A stretch of 49,234 bases of DNA from Chthonomonadales bacterium (GTDB lineage: Bacteria; Armatimonadota; Chthonomonadetes; Chthonomonadales; CAJBBX01), in assembly GCA_020849275.1 (NCBI GenBank), contig JADLGO010000042.1:1-49234 (forward strand). The letters are read 5' to 3'. Made by a program: the position numbers and the translations under genes. The notes beneath the pieces were generated by a model, which was not told where the DNA came from, did not search any database, and saw only the letters and a list, made by a program, of their open reading frames with translations. Every line of letters begins with the position of its first letter. The first letter of the stretch is position 1. This document shows, piece by piece, positions 33,716 through 43,499 of this stretch.

Positions 33716-35875
33716 TCAGCGGGCCGTGGGCTCGGCCGCGAACACGTCGCGAATTGCCTCCAGAAAGCCCGGGCCCCACTGCGTGCTCGGCTCCACGTAG
33801 CTGCCCTCCAGCCACTCGTTGAACGCCTCGACCGACACGAAGCGCCGCAGGCCGGCCGCCCGGATCTGCTCCCGAGCGCGCAGCAGCATCTCCCGGTACC
33901 CGTCCGGCGTGGCGGCGCTCACCACGTAGTTGTCGGGGCGCAGCGTCGGCTCCCAGTTCTGCATCGGCATGGTCGCCAGAAGGTAGTCACGGCCGAACTC
34001 CCTGGCCAGCCGCGCCCAGGTGGCCTGCTGCCCGCCGATGCTCTGCGTGCCCCAATCCTCCACGTGATCGCGCAGCAGTCGCTCGCCGGCCCGCCGCGTC
34101 TCCAGGTGGGAGCCGCCCCCGCCCAGGTAGTTGTAGCCCATCACTCCGTCGATGCCGAGAGAGCGCGCGTGCTCCCGACTGCCCGCGCCGTTGACGGCCG
34201 CGACGTAGACGCCGGGAAGGCCGCGCGCGCGGGCGTAGACGCGCATCTCCTCCAGCACGGCGCGCGCCGCGTCCTCGCCCCCAGCGCCACGCACTAGGTC
34301 GTCCACCGACCAGACCGGAAGCAGCGGCTTGTCGTCGACGCGGTAGTAGTTGGGTTGCGAGAAGAACTGATCGACGATGTAGTGCGTCAGGCCCTTGCCG
34401 ATGGCGTTCATCGGCGCGTGGTTGGTCCACATCGTCGCGAACGCGATCTTGCCGGCGAACCGGTTCGTGGCGACCGGCGGACCGCCCAGCCTCGCCTTGC
34501 CAAGAAACCCGTTCTCCAGCGCACGGTTCCCGAAGAAGCCGGCGTCGAAGGCGCCGTCGGCGGCGACCTGAGGATACCAGTCCCACAGCATCAGGTTCAC
34601 GCCGTGCTCGCGCATCCAGTGCACATGCCAGTCAACGACTCGCGGGTTGCTCGAGCGGTAGAACTGGATGCCATTGAAGCGCATCTCGGCGTCGGCCGAG
34701 TCGTAGAGCAGCGGGATGCGCCACGGGGAACGCTCCGCCACCTGCTTCCAGCCGTCCCACGTGTACTCCGGCTCCCAAGCCGCGAAGTACCACATTCCGA
34801 CGGTGTACTCGGTGGCCGCCGCGTGCGTTTGCGGCGGCGCGTGCGAGGCCACGTCGATCCGCGCGGGGGCGACCGGAACGCGGAACTCGCCGCGCCAGAG
34901 CGCGGTCTGCACCGCCAGGCCGGTGGGCGCATCGTTCAGCTTCGGCGCCTCCAGGGCGGCCGACGAGCGCAGGGCGTGCAGCGTGAGCCTGCCGGGCGAC
35001 GGCGACGCCAGACCGAGCTCCACCAGGCCGATCGCGCCCGAGTCGCGCGGATCCAGGCGGACGCAATAGACGCCACGCCCCCCGGACCGCACGCGTACGC
35101 GCACGGAGCGCGTCGCGCCGCCCTCGGCCGGCGTGAGCTCCACCAGGCAGGCGGCCTCGCCGGTTGCCGCGGAGGCAGCGGCCGGGACCGTCACGTCGAG
35201 CGTCAGGTAGGGACGCTCGGCCGACACGAGGCGAATTGGCGGACCGACCAGCCGCGCGCCAGGTCGGGTCGTGTCGAGCGTGATGCCGTCGGGCGCGCTC
35301 ACGGGCGCGTCGCCGTCCCCGGTCGCCCACCCATGCGGGCGGCCGCCATCGAACCGGAAGGCGAGCGCAACGGGAGGCGCGGCGGGCGGCCGCAGAAGCC
35401 GGACCGAGCGGATCGAGCAGCGCACGGAGCCATCGTCCGGCGGGTCGAAGCGAAGGTTCAACAGCGTCTGGCCGGCCTTCCAACGCGGGCGCACGCGCAG
35501 CACCTGCAGCCCCGGGCGCTCCTCGATCGGCACGCCGCAGGAGAGGTCGGGGCTGTATCCGCCGTAAGGCCCCTCCGTCGTGGTGCGCCAGAACCACTGC
35601 GCCAGGCCGGCGCCGGAGGCCGTGAGACGAACCTCCAGCATGTCCAGCGGCCCGGTAACGATCCCGACCCGCGGGCTCACGATCTGCGGGTCGCGCCCGG
35701 TGGGCCGCACGGCCAGCGCGCCGCCGACCGCGTGTAGCGGCCTGGTTCTGACGGACTGCCAGCCGCCCGCCCCGCGAGCGAAGTCCCACTCCCAGGCAGC
35801 GCGCGAAGCCGCTCCGTCGCGCGCGCCGGCCGCCGCCAGTGCCAGGGCCACCACCCACGCTGCCGCCGTTTCCAA
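33716..35875 (-). CDS. Secreted GH99-like glycosidase domain protein, TTG start
   Basis: A 719-residue protein. The TTG at 35875 is chosen because AAGGAGGA lies exactly 5 bases upstream and the product then starts directly with a signal peptide (ETAAAWVVALALAAAGARD); the frame is open to 35953. Residues about 25-340 are beta-rich, probably two jelly-roll or carbohydrate-binding modules. The second half matches GH99-like/WbsX proteins: VGMWYFAAWEPEYTWDGWKQ, WHVHWMREHGVNLMLWDWYP and the late signature EAFNEWLEGSYVEPS. Relatives act on mannose-containing or other extracellular glycans, but the substrate cannot be read. It converges with sodA and diverges from the zinc-finger gene. Confidence 0.8.
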   Translation of the reverse strand: METAAAWVVALALAAAGARDGAASRAAWEWDFARGAGGWQSVRTRPLHAVGGALAVRPTGRDPQIVSPRVGIVTGPLDMLEVRLTASGAGLAQWFWRTTTEGPYGGYSPDLSCGVPIEERPGLQVLRVRPRWKAGQTLLNLRFDPPDDGSVRCSIRSVRLLRPPAAPPVALAFRFDGGRPHGWATGDGDAPVSAPDGITLDTTRPGARLVGPPIRLVSAERPYLTLDVTVPAAASAATGEAACLVELTPAEGGATRSVRVRVRSGGRGVYCVRLDPRDSGAIGLVELGLASPSPGRLTLHALRSSAALEAPKLNDAPTGLAVQTALWRGEFRVPVAPARIDVASHAPPQTHAAATEYTVGMWYFAAWEPEYTWDGWKQVAERSPWRIPLLYDSADAEMRFNGIQFYRSSNPRVVDWHVHWMREHGVNLMLWDWYPQVAADGAFDAGFFGNRALENGFLGKARLGGPPVATNRFAGKIAFATMWTNHAPMNAIGKGLTHYIVDQFFSQPNYYRVDDKPLLPVWSVDDLVRGAGGEDAARAVLEEMRVYARARGLPGVYVAAVNGAGSREHARSLGIDGVMGYNYLGGGGSHLETRRAGERLLRDHVEDWGTQSIGGQQATWARLAREFGRDYLLATMPMQNWEPTLRPDNYVVSAATPDGYREMLLRAREQIRAAGLRRFVSVEAFNEWLEGSYVEPSTQWGPGFLEAIRDVFAAEPTAR

Positions 35876-35932
35876 GGGGGTCCTCCTTGCGCCTTCGGGG
35901 ACCGGCGCGCCAGGACACAGACGTACATCTAC

Positions 35933-35962
35933 TTGACGGGACTCAGGGCACATCCCTATAGT
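35933..35962 (+). promoter_or_regulatory. Sigma70-like promoter for the zinc-finger gene
   Basis: TTGACG (35933-35938), an 18-base spacer and TATAGT (35957-35962). Transcription would begin near 35970, about 50 bases before the ATG at 36022. Confidence 0.5.
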
Positions 35963-36021
35963 GCGAGTGACAGTGCAAGGCTCCGTGTTCGCCTCTCCTC
36001 ACGCGGCGCAAGGAGGGCAAG

Positions 36022-36963
36022 ATGGCGGAATCGACCTGTCCCCGCTGCGGCGACGCGCTCGCCTCGCGCGTGTTCGGCGCCGTGGAGTTAGATGGGTGCC
36101 CGCGGTGCGGAGGCATCTGGTTCGACCGCGACGAGCTCAACCAGGTTACGCGCGACCCGGAGATCGGGCTGATCGAGGTGGAGCGCGCCTTCAAGCGCGT
36201 CCTCGCGCGGTCGGCCTGCCACGGTCCCATGGACTGTCCACGCTGCCGCTCGCGCCTCGTGCCCTACACCTTTCCCCACACGCCGGACATCCCCGTATCC
36301 ATCTGCCTCGCCTGCAAGGGTGTCTGGCTCGACGACGGCGAGGTCGAGCAGCTCGCCGAACGCATCCACGCCCATCGCCGGAACCGGGCGCACGCGCGCG
36401 CGCCCCTGACGGGCGAGGAGTCGCACCGCCATCGCGCGAGCAGCGCCATCGGGTTCCTTCTGTCCGTCGCCTGCCCAGCGTGCGGCGCCACCAGCACCGC
36501 CTCGGCACTCACCTGCGGCATCTGCGGCGCGCCGATCGCCTCGCGCGATGCGCCGCGCCTGTGCCCGCGCTGTGACTGCCCGCTGACGGGGATCGACCTG
36601 ATGGGCATCAAGCTCGAAGCGTGCGGCGCCTGCCGCGGCGGTTGGCTAGAGGAGGGCCGCCTGCCAGTCTTCCTCCAGCTAACGACCGACGAGTGCGCCG
36701 CCCTTCTTGCCGCGCTTCGAGCGGTCGAGGAGGAGGACCCCGTGGGCCGCCCACCCGCGGGCCAGCCCCGCTGCCCGGCCTGCCACCACGAGCTTCAGGC
36801 CCACGCGTTCGGCGCGCAGACGATCGTGGATGTGCATATCTGCGTCCACTGCCGCGGCACCTGGCATGACGCCGGCAAGCTGAAGGCCGCGCACGAGCTC
36901 GTGCAGCGCGAGGGGTTCCTCTCGATGCACGGCGGCGAGAGCGATCTCTGGAGCCGCGGCTGA
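36022..36963 (+). CDS. Multi-zinc-finger protein with four zf-TFIIB units
   Basis: A 313-residue protein with four CPxC...CxxC-x-G-x-W units of the zf-TFIIB type. The Cys pairs are Cys6/9 with Cys26/29, Cys72/75 with Cys95/98, Cys181/184 with Cys201/204, and Cys251/254 with Cys274/277; each second pair is followed by G-x-W-x-D/E. A separate zinc ribbon sits in the middle (Cys151/154 and Cys165/168). AAGGAGGGCAAG precedes the ATG and a good promoter lies upstream. Most bacterial zf-TFIIB proteins have one or two units, so four plus a ribbon is unusual. No enzymatic domain or membrane segment is seen. Its role (protein or nucleic-acid binding, zinc buffering) is unknown. Confidence 0.85.
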   Translation: MAESTCPRCGDALASRVFGAVELDGCPRCGGIWFDRDELNQVTRDPEIGLIEVERAFKRVLARSACHGPMDCPRCRSRLVPYTFPHTPDIPVSICLACKGVWLDDGEVEQLAERIHAHRRNRAHARAPLTGEESHRHRASSAIGFLLSVACPACGATSTASALTCGICGAPIASRDAPRLCPRCDCPLTGIDLMGIKLEACGACRGGWLEEGRLPVFLQLTTDECAALLAALRAVEEEDPVGRPPAGQPRCPACHHELQAHAFGAQTIVDVHICVHCRGTWHDAGKLKAAHELVQREGFLSMHGGESDLWSRG

Positions 36964-37026
36964 GCCTTCTTTGACCCGTTCGCTCCGGGCCGCCGCCAAC
37001 TCCTTCCGCCCTGCCCCGACAGGCTG

Positions 37027-37032
37027 TAGAAT
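37027..37032 (+). promoter_or_regulatory. Candidate -10 for the beta-helix gene
   Basis: TAGAAT lies 54 bases before the GTG start at 37086. No convincing -35 is present. Confidence 0.25.
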
Positions 37033-37085
37033 AGAGGGAACCGCGCGCCCTCGCCGGCGCCGCCACAGCCGTCCCGGAGGGAACC

Positions 37086-38114
37086 GTGCTGCACCTCGTC
37101 GCCTTGCTCGGCCTCGCCATCCCCGCCGCCGCGCCCCCCGCCGACACGGCGCCCGCGCTGCGCGAGGTCCGTACCGCCGCGCAACTCGTCGCGGCCGCCG
37201 CGCGCGTCGGGCGGCTCGGCGGAACGCTGCGCCTGGCGCCCGGGGAGTACCGCATCGACCGCCCACTGCGGTTTCGCGGGCGCAACCACGTGAACATCGT
37301 GGGTAGCGGATGGAACACGACGATTCGGAGGGCCGGCAGGGGAGACGCTCTGGTCTTTGAGGACTGCGGGTTCTGCGCGGTGCGCGACCTGATGGTGGTG
37401 GGAGGAGAGGGCGCAGGATCCGGCATCGTCTTTCGCGGCACCCACTCTAGCTCAAACACCGTCGACACCTGCCGTATTGCCGAGTTTGGAGAGAGCGGCA
37501 TCCGCTTCGAAGGAGACCCGAAGAGCCCGCTGTCGTCGAACACGGTGAGCCGCTGCCATCTGATCGGAAACCGCGGCGACCAGCTCTACAGCCGCTGCAA
37601 CAACGACTTCTTCATCCTCCAGAACCAGTTCGGCACGCATGGCGCCTTCCCCCGCACGGGATGCCTCCTCGATCGCTCGGCCGCCGGCACGTACTCGCTC
37701 AACTACCACTGGGGGAACGTGGTGGCATTGCGGATGGGCGCCGGCTGCCACTTCATCCGCGTCGAGAACAACCGCTTCGAGAACGCCCGTCGCGAGGCCG
37801 TCATCCTCGGCGGACCGAACCCTTACGCGTGCATGTTGACCATCTTCACTGGCAACACGGTGCACACGAGCTCCGAGGAGGCGTCCGGCCGCTACCCGGC
37901 CATCGTGGCGACGAACGTGACGGACATGACCTTCACCTCCAACCAGGTGTTCAGTTGGGACGCGGCCCACGCCAGACACCGCTCGAGTCTGGTGATCGGC
38001 TCGGGATGCCGCAACTGGATCGTGAAGGACTGCGTCTTCCGCCACAACACGGGAAGGTCGCTCGTGTACGAGGAGGACGCGGGGCACATCGTCAAGGACA
38101 ACCTGGCCGATTGA
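37086..38114 (+). CDS. Secreted right-handed parallel beta-helix protein
   Basis: A 342-residue protein with a short signal peptide (HLVALLGLAIPAAA). The start is GTG 37086 with CGGAGGGA upstream. After an initial LREVRTAAQLVAAAARVGRL and GGTLRLAPGEYRIDRPL, the sequence shows successive 20-25-residue rungs with N/I/V-rich turns (NVVALRMGAGCHFIRVENN, VATNVTDMTFTSNQVF, GCRNWIVKDCVFRHN). This is the pectate-lyase-like parallel beta-helix often seen in polysaccharide lyases, epimerases and adhesins. Catalytic residues cannot be assigned. It is probably a surface or extracellular glycan-active protein like its neighbours. Confidence 0.78.
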   Translation: MLHLVALLGLAIPAAAPPADTAPALREVRTAAQLVAAAARVGRLGGTLRLAPGEYRIDRPLRFRGRNHVNIVGSGWNTTIRRAGRGDALVFEDCGFCAVRDLMVVGGEGAGSGIVFRGTHSSSNTVDTCRIAEFGESGIRFEGDPKSPLSSNTVSRCHLIGNRGDQLYSRCNNDFFILQNQFGTHGAFPRTGCLLDRSAAGTYSLNYHWGNVVALRMGAGCHFIRVENNRFENARREAVILGGPNPYACMLTIFTGNTVHTSSEEASGRYPAIVATNVTDMTFTSNQVFSWDAAHARHRSSLVIGSGCRNWIVKDCVFRHNTGRSLVYEEDAGHIVKDNLAD

Positions 38115-38142
38115 GGCCGTGGTCGCGTCGCGGCGCCGCGCG

Positions 38143-38529
38143 TCAGCGGACCGGGCGCGGTTCCATCAGCTCGATCGTCTCGCGGTTCGTCAGAACCCAC
38201 AGCCCGTAGACGCCGACCGCCGTGCCGAACGGGAAGTTCAGCAGGTAGAGGATGGAGACGAGGATCCCCAGGACTCGCGCCCAGGGTGCGTACTGCAGGA
38301 GCCCGACGCCGGCGATCAGGCCCGGCAGCCCCACGATCGCCACGGCAACCAGCAGGAGGCCGGCCAGGAACGCGTACGGGCCAAGATTGGTCGCCGCGCC
38401 CGTGCCGGCCGAGCTCGAAGCGAAGAGCCCCAGCCCTCCGAAGGCGAAGACTGCCAGAAGCCCGAGCAGCAACCCGGCCCCGTCGAGCACGATGTGCAGC
38501 CATGCCAGGACCGTCACGTGCGATCGCAT
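38143..38529 (-). CDS. Small integral membrane protein, four TM segments
   Basis: A 128-residue hydrophobic protein. The ATG at 38529 follows GAGAGGGAGA. Four membrane segments are apparent: VLAWLHIVLDGAGLLLGLLA, PYAFLAGLLLVAVAIVGLPG, ARVLGILVSILYLLNF and FGTAVGVYGLWVLTN. It belongs to a widespread group of small uncharacterised membrane proteins. It lies 98 bases downstream of the PII gene on the same strand. No function can be given. Confidence 0.75.
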   Translation of the reverse strand: MRSHVTVLAWLHIVLDGAGLLLGLLAVFAFGGLGLFASSSAGTGAATNLGPYAFLAGLLLVAVAIVGLPGLIAGVGLLQYAPWARVLGILVSILYLLNFPFGTAVGVYGLWVLTNRETIELMEPRPVR

Positions 38530-38627
38530 CGATTCTCCCTCTCACCCATCGTGTCGCGGGAATGGTCTCCCCAACACATCGACGACGCGCGGGCCTCGCC
38601 GGCTACGCGAGTGAGCCTCGCGCCGCC

Positions 38628-38966
38628 TCAGAGCACCTCGTCGCCGCGCTCGTCGGTGCGGATGCGGACAGCCTCCTCCATCGGCATCACGAAGATCTTG
38701 CCGTCGCCCTGCTCGCCCGTGTGCGCGTGCAGGAGCACTGCCTCGATCACTTTCTCGACCTCCGCGTCGCGCACGACCATCTCGATCTTAACTTTGGTCG
38801 GAAGGTCGATGGCGTACTCCACTCCGCGGTAGCTCTCCCGGTGCCCTCGCTGGCGCCCCGCGCCCCGCACGTCGCTCACCGTCATGCCCGTGACGCCGAT
38901 CTCCCCCAGCGCGATCTTCACCTCGTCGAGCTTCATCGGACGGACAATGCACTCCACGCGCTTCAC
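38628..38966 (-). CDS. glnB: Nitrogen regulatory protein PII
   Basis: A 112-residue PII signal protein, starting at GTG 38966 with GGGGAGG upstream. The sequence aligns from end to end with GlnB/GlnK: MKRVECIVRPMKLDEVKIAL, a T-loop with RESYRGVEY placing Tyr51 at the uridylylation position, and the TGEQGDGKIFV motif with IRTDERGDE at the end. PII trimers sense ATP/ADP and 2-oxoglutarate and regulate ammonium uptake and nitrogen metabolism. No amtB, glnA or glnD is nearby, so GlnB and GlnK cannot be separated by context. TATACT with a TGC extension lies 40 bases upstream. Confidence 0.95.
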   Translation of the reverse strand: MKRVECIVRPMKLDEVKIALGEIGVTGMTVSDVRGAGRQRGHRESYRGVEYAIDLPTKVKIEMVVRDAEVEKVIEAVLLHAHTGEQGDGKIFVMPMEEAVRIRTDERGDEVL

Positions 38967-39005
38967 GTGCTTCGCCTCCCCGCAAGCCGCTCCCCCGGCT
39001 CTCGA

Positions 39006-39011
39006 AGTATA
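39006..39011 (-). promoter_or_regulatory. Candidate extended -10 for the PII gene
   Basis: The minus strand reads TGCTATACT, an extended -10 40 bases upstream of the GTG start. The -35 region is poor, as expected for extended -10 promoters. Confidence 0.4.
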
Positions 39012-39140
39012 GCACGTTGCGCCGGCCGGAAGCCGTGGCCGGCGCAACGGCGTTGCGGGCGCATCCTGCCCACGAGCTCGCGAGCAGTTGGCCGACATCG
39101 GCTGAGCGCGGCGCGCGTCGTCGCCGGCCCGCGCAGGCCG

Positions 39141-40466
39141 TCAGAACAGGGCGCGCCACGCGGGAGGCGCATGCGACGGCCCCACGTCGGGCGCCAGCAC
39201 GGCGAGGGCCTGGCCGGGGCCTTCGCTCGCCGCGAGCGCGCTCGTCCATGCCCGGTAGGCTGCGGCGGGGTCCATTCGCGCCAGAGCGGCCCGCGCGTCC
39301 TCCACGCGTGCGCGCAGGTCCTCCGGCAGCAGGCGCTCCTCGGCCTGCGAGAGGCAGCGCGCGATGTCGATGGCGGGGAACAGCCGCGCCTCGGCCAGGG
39401 GAGTGGAGAGCGCCACCCGCCAGCCAGCCAGGTGCAGCACGTGCTCCGCCAACCGCAGGTGGGGATGCAGCTCGCCCTCTTCCTCGGCCTCAGCGTCCAC
39501 CTCGCGCGCCCACACGGTGCCCACCAGCGTCAGCGATCCTCCGGGCCCGCGCCCGCCTAGCATCTCGCCGCTGAAGCTGCCCGACTGCTGCAGCCATTCG
39601 CGCACGCGAAGGCGCGCCACGGACCGGTCGGCCTCGCGCTGCGCGTCGGCCTCCTCACTCTCCAGCATGGCGGCCCACAGAGCCGTGAGCGAGTCGACGG
39701 CCAGCAGCACGTCGCGGCCCAACTCCGTCTGGCGCATCGCGCAGGCGAGCGCCAGGTCCGCGAAGCGCAGGGACTCCTCGGCGCTCGCGCCGGGGCAGGC
39801 GATCACCTCGGCGCAGGGGAAACGCCGTCGCCACTCGGTGGCCTCCTCGCCCCGCGCGCGCATCAGCAGGACGATGGGCAACACGTCCGGCGCGGCGCGT
39901 GCAACTCCGTCGACGACCGCGAGGAGCGTGCGGGTGAGGCCGGCGCCGTGTCCGCCCAGGATGAGACCGGCATAGCCGAGGGCAAAGGGGGCGGCGAAGT
40001 CGAGGGTGCGGCCGGTCCAATCGTCCGGGCCGCGGGCGAGGCTTACGCGCCGCTCGGGAGGCGTGCGCTCCCAGGCGCTGCGCCGTCGCGGCTGGGGACG
40101 CTCCAGCGCCTCCGCCTCCGGCAGGCCGTTCACCCGGTCGGCGCGTACCAGGCGCTCCGTGGGGCCGATATGGGTGGCGAGCCAGGCGGGAACGCAGCCG
40201 CCGCGAAAGGCGGCCGGCTCATCGAGTTGCTCGTCGTCGACGGGCTCCGGGCCGGCGCACTCCCGCGCGAAGGCGATCGGCTCGGTGGGTCCGGCCACCA
40301 CATCCCCGGACGCCAGGCGCAGGGCGTCGGCCAGGCCCCGGTCGACCTCGATCTCCGTGGCGCGGCCGCCCGTGCGCGAGGGCCGGTAGATGCGCACCAC
40401 GCCGTCGTCGCGGCGCGCGACGATCCCGTGGCGGGCAAGGCCGAGCCGAGGCGCCTCCGGAGTCAA
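39141..40466 (-). CDS. Rho-like protein with degenerate ATPase site
   Basis: A protein of about 441 residues related to transcription terminator Rho. It has an N-terminal nucleic-acid-binding-like region (GVVRIYRPSRTGGRATEIEV, ADALRLASGDVVAG) and a RecA-like domain with DFAAPFALGYAGLILGGHGA, VLLAVDSLTALWAA, GGSLTLVGTVWARE and LFPAIDIARCLSQAEERLL. The last two match Rho segments GGSLTIIATALID and VFPAID. The Walker A is GGHGAGLT where Rho has APPKAGKT, so the Lys is replaced by Leu, and the catalytic-Glu segment DERPEE reads RARGEE. ATP hydrolysis is therefore unlikely. The start is uncertain: TTG 40466 is the longest reasonable choice without overlapping the divergent promoter region, and GTG 40400 is an alternative; neither has a strong ribosome-binding site. 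It is divergent from the tyrosine phenol-lyase gene. Confidence 0.75.
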   Translation of the reverse strand: MTPEAPRLGLARHGIVARRDDGVVRIYRPSRTGGRATEIEVDRGLADALRLASGDVVAGPTEPIAFARECAGPEPVDDEQLDEPAAFRGGCVPAWLATHIGPTERLVRADRVNGLPEAEALERPQPRRRSAWERTPPERRVSLARGPDDWTGRTLDFAAPFALGYAGLILGGHGAGLTRTLLAVVDGVARAAPDVLPIVLLMRARGEEATEWRRRFPCAEVIACPGASAEESLRFADLALACAMRQTELGRDVLLAVDSLTALWAAMLESEEADAQREADRSVARLRVREWLQQSGSFSGEMLGGRGPGGSLTLVGTVWAREVDAEAEEEGELHPHLRLAEHVLHLAGWRVALSTPLAEARLFPAIDIARCLSQAEERLLPEDLRARVEDARAALARMDPAAAYRAWTSALAASEGPGQALAVLAPDVGPSHAPPAWRALF

Positions 40467-40526
40467 CGAGCCGCCGCGCGCCGCGACCGCGCGCGCTCCG
40501 GAGCGCCATATGCCACCATAGGATAG

Positions 40527-41969
<1,443 letters not shown>

Positions 41970-41974
41970 AGCGG

Positions 41975-41993
41975 GCGCGCGGGTCCCGCGCGC
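41975..41993. terminator. Hairpin after the tyrosine phenol-lyase gene
   Basis: A 9-bp inverted repeat (GCGCGCGGG and complement around a single T) begins a few bases after the TPL stop and is followed by TCCTTGC. It is consistent with an intrinsic terminator, although the T run is short. Confidence 0.4.
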
Positions 41994-42049
41994 TCCTTGC
42001 GGCCCTCCACACGGGCCCCGTCCGGGGATCCATGGGAGGAGGGTTACCG

Positions 42050-42334
42050 ATCACCCGACGGCATGCGGCGCGCGCCACGCTGCTCACCAGTCCCGCCTGG
42101 CTCGTCGTCGCGACCGGCCGCGCCAGCCCGGCGGCTCCCGACACGCCCGCGCGCCAGCCTGGCTACGCCTACCGGCGGGAGCACGACCCGGACGGAACCG
42201 GCCATCGCCATGCGGCGCGCGAGATCGCGCAGGTGATGGGCCACGAAGCCGCCGGCTGGCTCGAACGGCCGGAGCGCGGGCAGGAGGAGCGGCCGGGCGA
42301 CGTCGTGGCCGACCTGGGCGCGGGCACCGTATGA
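42050..42334 (+). pseudogene. Remnant of a secreted SAM-dependent methyltransferase
   Basis: About 94 residues resemble the N-terminus of secreted class I methyltransferases: a signal-peptide-like start (ITRRHAARATLLTSPAWLVV), the conserved HAAREIAQVMGHEAAGWLER, then EERPGDVVADLGAGTV and a stop. In intact relatives roughly 15 residues separate the two RP pairs that are fused here, and about 150 residues follow GAGT. Both the internal gap and the missing Rossmann fold indicate deletion. The codon spaced correctly from a strong GGGAGGAGGG is ATC rather than ATG, while the in-frame ATG 42032 precedes that site. It is almost certainly non-functional. Confidence 0.6.
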
Positions 42335-42943
42335 GCGAGGCGCAGACGTGGCGCGAGATGGCGGCTCAGCCGCTCGAGTGGACGGCCGCGCCGGGCGGCC
42401 TGCCGCGCCAGCACGCCCTCGTCTTTCGCAGACCGGCGACGCGTGGACGAGCGGCGCACAGGGGCCGGAGTGCACAGAGGCCGGGGTTGGCGCCCGGCGA
42501 GCACCATGTTACAATGACGATGCCGACCCGTTCGGCTGGTTGGCGCGCACAAGGAGGGAGGCCGTGAGGCCCCTCTTGTTGGCCCCGTCTGATGCCCGCG
42601 CACAGGACCGCGCAGTGCTATCGATATCTGGCGCCACGATGGCCAGCCTCCCGGTCGTCGCTGGTTCGCGTCTTTTGTTCGCCTTCCCGCCCCCCTCCAC
42701 GCCGCCTGCACATTTGCTTCGAGCAATGGCGTCGCGTGTGCGCGACCTGGCCCGCGGTAGGTCGCCGCCGTTGGGCGCCGCCGTCCGCTACGCGCGGGGC
42801 CGAGCCCCCAGTGGCCCAGGCAGCGGCGCTGGGCGGGAACTGGCCGCGAGCACCCCCATGGACTCGGACGTTACCACCGCTCTACCCTCTGCTTCCCCTT
42901 GCTGACGCGGCCTGTCGCCAGTGGCCGCAGAGAGGACCCACAC
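42335..42943. other. 609-base stretch without a recognisable gene
   Basis: Between the methyltransferase remnant and the frameshifted secreted gene no frame resembles a known protein. It does hold a good promoter (42487-42515) and a GTG (42564) with AAGGAGG upstream, opening a 113-codon frame to 42905 that begins VRPLLLAPSDARAQDRAVLS. Its Ser/Pro/Arg-rich composition does not look like a folded protein. The stretch is best read as decaying DNA. Confidence 0.5.
42487..42515 (+). promoter_or_regulatory. Sigma70-like promoter in the decayed region
   Basis: TTGGCG (42487-42492), a 17-base spacer and TACAAT (42510-42515), 49 bases upstream of the GTG at 42564. It may serve the small frame there, the secreted gene at 42944, or nothing. 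Confidence 0.4.
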
Positions 42944-43421
42944 GTGCGAACGCTCATGTTGGTCATCATGGTGGTCACGATCTCCACACTCGTCTGCGGG
43001 ACGGCCCTCGGGACCTCCGAGGTGAGCCCAGCCGCCACGCTCATATCGCCTACAGCCAGCTCCCAGTACAACGGGGTGCCGTACCAACCGGTGCATGTTC
43101 ATTTCGGCAGCTTTCACTACTACTCGCTCGTGGGCGGCCTGCCCTCGACCACATGCTACCTGGATTACGCGGACGCTTGAAGACGACGACGGCGTCCTCG
43201 CTACCGCGAGTGGCACCAAGCCGCTATACACCAACCCGTATGGCGACGGCTTCACGCTCTCGGCGTCCCTCAGCGGCGACCGTTACTACAGACTGCCCGA
43301 CGGATCCCACAGCAAGACCGCAGCGGCCACCTCCGAGATCACGGGCGTCAGCCCGTACGCACTGCCCGTGGTGAACCCAGATTCGGTGGCGAACCCGTTC
43401 CTCGTCTACATCGAGGGGTGA
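42944..43421 (+). pseudogene. Small secreted protein gene interrupted by a +1 frameshift
   Basis: The GTG at 42944 (AGAGGA upstream) starts a signal-peptide protein (MLVIMVVTISTLVCGTALG) that runs to TGA at 43178 after DYADA. The next frame continues directly with EDDDGVLATASGTKPLYTNP and ends in VANPFLVYIEG at 43421. The two halves have similar Tyr/Asn/Ser-rich composition and make one plausible extracellular protein of about 158 residues, so a single base insertion (or equivalent) near 43170-43178 probably split one gene. A sequencing error is possible. I recognise no family. Confidence 0.55.
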
Positions 43422-43499
43422 ACGCGCCCGCCGGAGCGCCGCCGCACCGGTCGTCGAGGCGCGGCCGTGCTTCGGCGCGAAGCCACCGGAGGAGCCCAC

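Noticed and set aside
43160-43185. Programmed +1 frameshift like that of prfB
   Set aside because: The slip would be at GCT TGA, not CTT TGA, and no Shine-Dalgarno-like stimulator is correctly spaced; mutation or read error is simpler.
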